A stretch of DNA of 64,000 nucleotides, from NCBI RefSeq assembly GCF_035594125.1, contig NC_087156.1, forward strand, positions 20,964,497 to 21,028,496, read 5' to 3'. Position numbers and translations under genes: made by a program. This document shows positions 61,043 through 64,000 of this stretch, piece by piece; positions within the stretch are counted from its first letter, which is position 1; each line of letters begins with the position of its first letter. Source of the stretch: Scylla paramamosain (taxonomy: Eukaryota; Arthropoda; Malacostraca; Decapoda; Portunidae). The notes below the pieces were generated by a model. The model saw only the letters and a list, made by a program, of their open reading frames with translations. It was not told the DNA's origin and did no database searches.

Positions 61043-64000
61043 CTAAAAAGACAATTATATATTAAAATTTATTCTTAGGAATTTATGCAAATATATTTTA
61101 TATCTTGTTGAAATGTAATTCTCAAGGTAAATCTAGAAATTTATGCAAACTAGATTGCAAATATATTTTATACTTTGTTGAAATGTAATTCTCAACGTAA
61201 ATCATACGTAAATTTACTTTAAATCTTAGGTCACAAAAATTAAATCTGATGAAAGTTCATATACCAATATGCTTAAATTATGCATTTTCATTACATATAA
61301 AAGTACATTTTTTATTATGTTATTCTATTTTTAAAATGGTATGGTATGTAACTTATATTCTTGAAGGGTATGCCTATGAATTTCAATGTAGTACTTTCAC
61401 TGTGGCAAATGTTGATCTCTTTTCAAAGATATCAAGCAAATTATTAATTTAACCATTAAATATTGCTAAATAATGCACCTTCATTATGGTAAATATTTCT
61501 CAATTCATAAATTACATAAATGATTAATTTAGCCACTAGTCATTTTAGGAGATAATCTACACAACTAACATGACACTCCTGTCCTATAAGGATCCCACAC
61601 TGCAGCTAAGCAATAAGCAGCAGATCAATAACTAAGCTACTAAAAGCACATGAAACTGGTTATCAGATTCACAAATATGTGAAGAAACTCACATGTATTT
61701 TACATTAACCAAATAAAAATGTCACACCATCAAAAAAATACATTTTATAATTTGTTTATAGAAAGCATAAAAAAAAAAAAACCATGGCAAATTAATTTAC
61801 AAAAGGGGTTAAATGACACAGCCGGAGGTGCTCATACCTCATAGTTTAACCTAAATTTGACTCCATAATATACTGTGGCAGTGTATTACAGTAGACTGGA
61901 AAGGTTGCAAACGGTAGTGCTAAAAGTATATTTTACTTTTATTCTGTAACAACTGGCACCGCAAACAACAACAGACAGTGTAGTAATATGGTAGCAGAAT
62001 ACCATGAACCTAAATGGCCTGCCCAGTGGACAGCACAGAATAACATAATAAAAAATAATCAAGACATGTTGCTCGCACGTTCTGCATCTCCTTCAGCTAA
62101 CTAGAGGAGGTAGGTGCAAGAGTTATGTCATCACTGATTCCATTGCAAGGCAAAGTAGCCCCAGCCTTTTACACTTTTCTCTATTGGCTGTCCATTTACT
62201 CCAGGCCACCCGAGCAAAAGTTCTTTCATCCATGTCTAATTCTGTCTACCCTGCCTCCTTAAACCATTCCATGGCCACCAGCTTTATTATGTTAGCTGTT
62301 CATCTATTACAGGGGACAGAAATCCATATAATTACCCAAAATGGAAGTAAAGTAAAAATTAAAGGGGTAATGAAAATTCAATACACATACAAACATTTGT
62401 TTGGTTTAACTTTGAAGTCATGGGATATACTGTAATATAAATAGATTTTGGGTTATACCACAAAAAGTTCTCCCATTCTCATCATGTGTATGCTGATTAT
62501 GTGTTTTACGTATGTCCACTTTTCTCTACTTTTCTCTCAATAATTTTAATGAAGTCAAACCTTGTTCAACTTTGGTCTATTTCCTAATTTTGTGTTTTCT
62601 TATTTCTCCATATTATACCACATCATTATCAAGTACGCATGATAAAATAGAAGCACCATCCTGATCATTGCTGTGAATTCTATAAAAAGATAGATGATCC
62701 TCAAGCACATTTATGTAACAATCACCTTTCATTACACAGTTCTTTGAATGGAAACAGTTTTCTACTGTATTGCAATACAAATGCTCATTACTTTCTGTAA
62801 CAACTATATATGTGCCAGACACAAAATAAAACAGATTAAAACCCTATAAACCAACACTGCTGACAGTGCAGGTTTTCCAGAAATCCTGTTTAAAGAAAAT
62901 TGCTTAGAGTGACTTTGAACTTGTAGATAAAAAGGGTAAAGTCTATGAAATACTGTTAATTGCTATATGCTTGATGCAATATCCAGCATGTAATCATGAA
63001 TAAATGTTGTCTTTTTCAAAAGTAATGCAAATTTTAAGTCACCTTCATAAAGCAATATGGATGCTTTATGACATTATCTCAGGTGCTTTACTGTCTCACC
63101 CTCTGCTGGAACCAATGTAATTTCACTTTTCATCAAGGAGGAAATACACATGACATGTATTTATTTCCTGTCTTTAACATAAATGTTTGACAAGTTTTGC
63201 ATGTATATGCACTTTTAGTGCTGTGGTTAGCCTGCTCACCTCAAAACTGAGACTTTAATCCTGGTATGCAAGGAGTTTCCTTCCATATTGCAAAATTAAA
63301 GAAAATCTGATAAACATAAGGGAGTTGTGACATCACAGTCCACAGCAGACCACTCAAGATAGTTTCTGACAGCAGACTACCCAAGATGGTTTCTAAAAGT
63401 GAAACATGAAGCATACAGTCTATTTTTATATATAGGAGAGCCCTCTCTTTTTTATATATGAAACTCACAATACAACTAGAGGATTAGAGATGATGATGAT
63501 GGCCATTTTGATGCACACAATAAGTGGAAACTACGGCATATGTGGATGTACATTTTAAACATGATGTATATTATTATGGACCTGCAAACCACAGTGGCAA
63601 GTGCAAGATTGATTGGGATCCATCTGGCATACAATTCTTGGTGTTTTGTAAAAACTTTCTCTGCTGCCACAGGTGGCATTACTTTGAGATAAAGGTACTA
63701 ATTCACATTAAAGATAAATTGACATACACCTAAGCTACATTAAACAAGGAAATCTTAATCATCCCTATTGGGAAAGCTGTTACACATTTATACATCAAGT
63801 ATGACACCAACTTGCCAACTGAAGTCCAATTAATGTGTCCAGATACTGAGTTTCTATGCCTTCCCTGAGAACTCCATCCCATTTCATCTACCTACTGGCA
63901 CTCTCCATATTTATACCACTTTTTATTCTGTGTTGACAAGTGAATGTAATTTAAAAATTGTGTTACATTATAGAAAAATTTCTCCTGAATACAATGATTT
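61043..64000. other. Right-end region, probably AMPK alpha intron
   Basis: Apart from the tandem repeat near 61.1 kb I recognise no exon, transposon or RNA gene in these 3 kb on either strand. Since the AMPK exon at 61042 begins with an acceptor and a partial codon, more upstream exons must exist. This stretch is therefore best read as intron. Confidence 0.55.
61065..61210. repeat. Imperfect tandem repeat, two units of about 60-70 bp
   Basis: The stretch with GAATTTATGCAAATATATTTTA and TTGTTGAAATGTAATTCTCAA near 61079-61125 recurs near 61136-61198, with a 13-bp insertion in the second unit. It lies just upstream (minus strand) of AMPK exon 61042-60965. Confidence 0.85.

Noticed and set aside
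61043..64000. Short ORFs of 60-83 codons near 61.2, 62.2, 62.7 and 63.5 kb
   Set aside because: None shows a recognisable domain or conserved splice pattern. Lengths are as expected by chance in AT-rich DNA.

Overview
The window is nuclear DNA of an arthropod, most probably a decapod crustacean. The evidence is split genes with GT-AG (and two GC-AG) introns, an AT-rich background, very long di- and trinucleotide microsatellites, and several families of degraded LINEs and DNA transposons. The species assignment is inference. Nothing here is prokaryotic: there are no operons, CRISPR arrays or ribosome binding sites.

Four host genes can be reconstructed by joining exons in frame. (1) On +, 323-4056 is the 3' part of a PKA-like AGC kinase (PRKX / Pka-C3 type); its start lies left of the window. 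(2) On -, 23556 to 12393 is a complete eight-exon mTERF-family mitochondrial transcription factor of 555 residues. (3) On +, 35266-45499 is a complete mitochondrial DNA polymerase gamma catalytic subunit (POLG) of 1328 residues in eight coding exons. (4) On -, 61042 to 52954 are the last four exons of the AMP-activated protein kinase alpha subunit; its kinase domain lies right of the window. The mTERF gene and POLG are head to head around a GC-richer segment at about 24.2-24.9 kb. This could make a shared promoter for a mitochondrial transcription factor and the mitochondrial replicase. The PRKX/mTERF pair and the POLG/AMPK pair are tail to tail.

Most of the remainder is mobile and simple-sequence DNA. 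At least seven copies or fragments of one Jockey/CR1-like LINE (called LINE-A here) occur at 10.2, 15.0-18.0, 18.0-18.4, 28.9-30.1, 41.0-43.1, 52.6 and 57.6-60.4 kb. One keeps a 582-codon open reverse-transcriptase frame but has lost part of its endonuclease. A second, CR1-like LINE (LINE-B) at 31.8-35.1 kb is split by a pogo/Tigger element with matching terminal repeats, and a further piece lies at 53.4-54.0 kb. A Mutator-like element (MULE) with long, internally repeated inverted ends fills 25.2-27.9 kb, beside the putative promoter. A 294-bp hAT-type MITE with a perfect 8-bp target duplication lies at 8.3 kb. Four long inverted repeats (fold-back structures) lie at 5.2-6.3, 19.2-19.5, 46.7-47.0 and 51.0-51.5 kb, and none is explained by a coding gene.

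Microsatellites (AT, AC/GT, AG/CT) reach almost 600 bp and several lie within 10-15 bp of splice sites. No clearly new functional system is visible. The most interesting points are the mTERF/POLG divergent pair, the fold-back loci, the LINE 3' ends that each carry a different microsatellite tail, and the two GC-AG introns.
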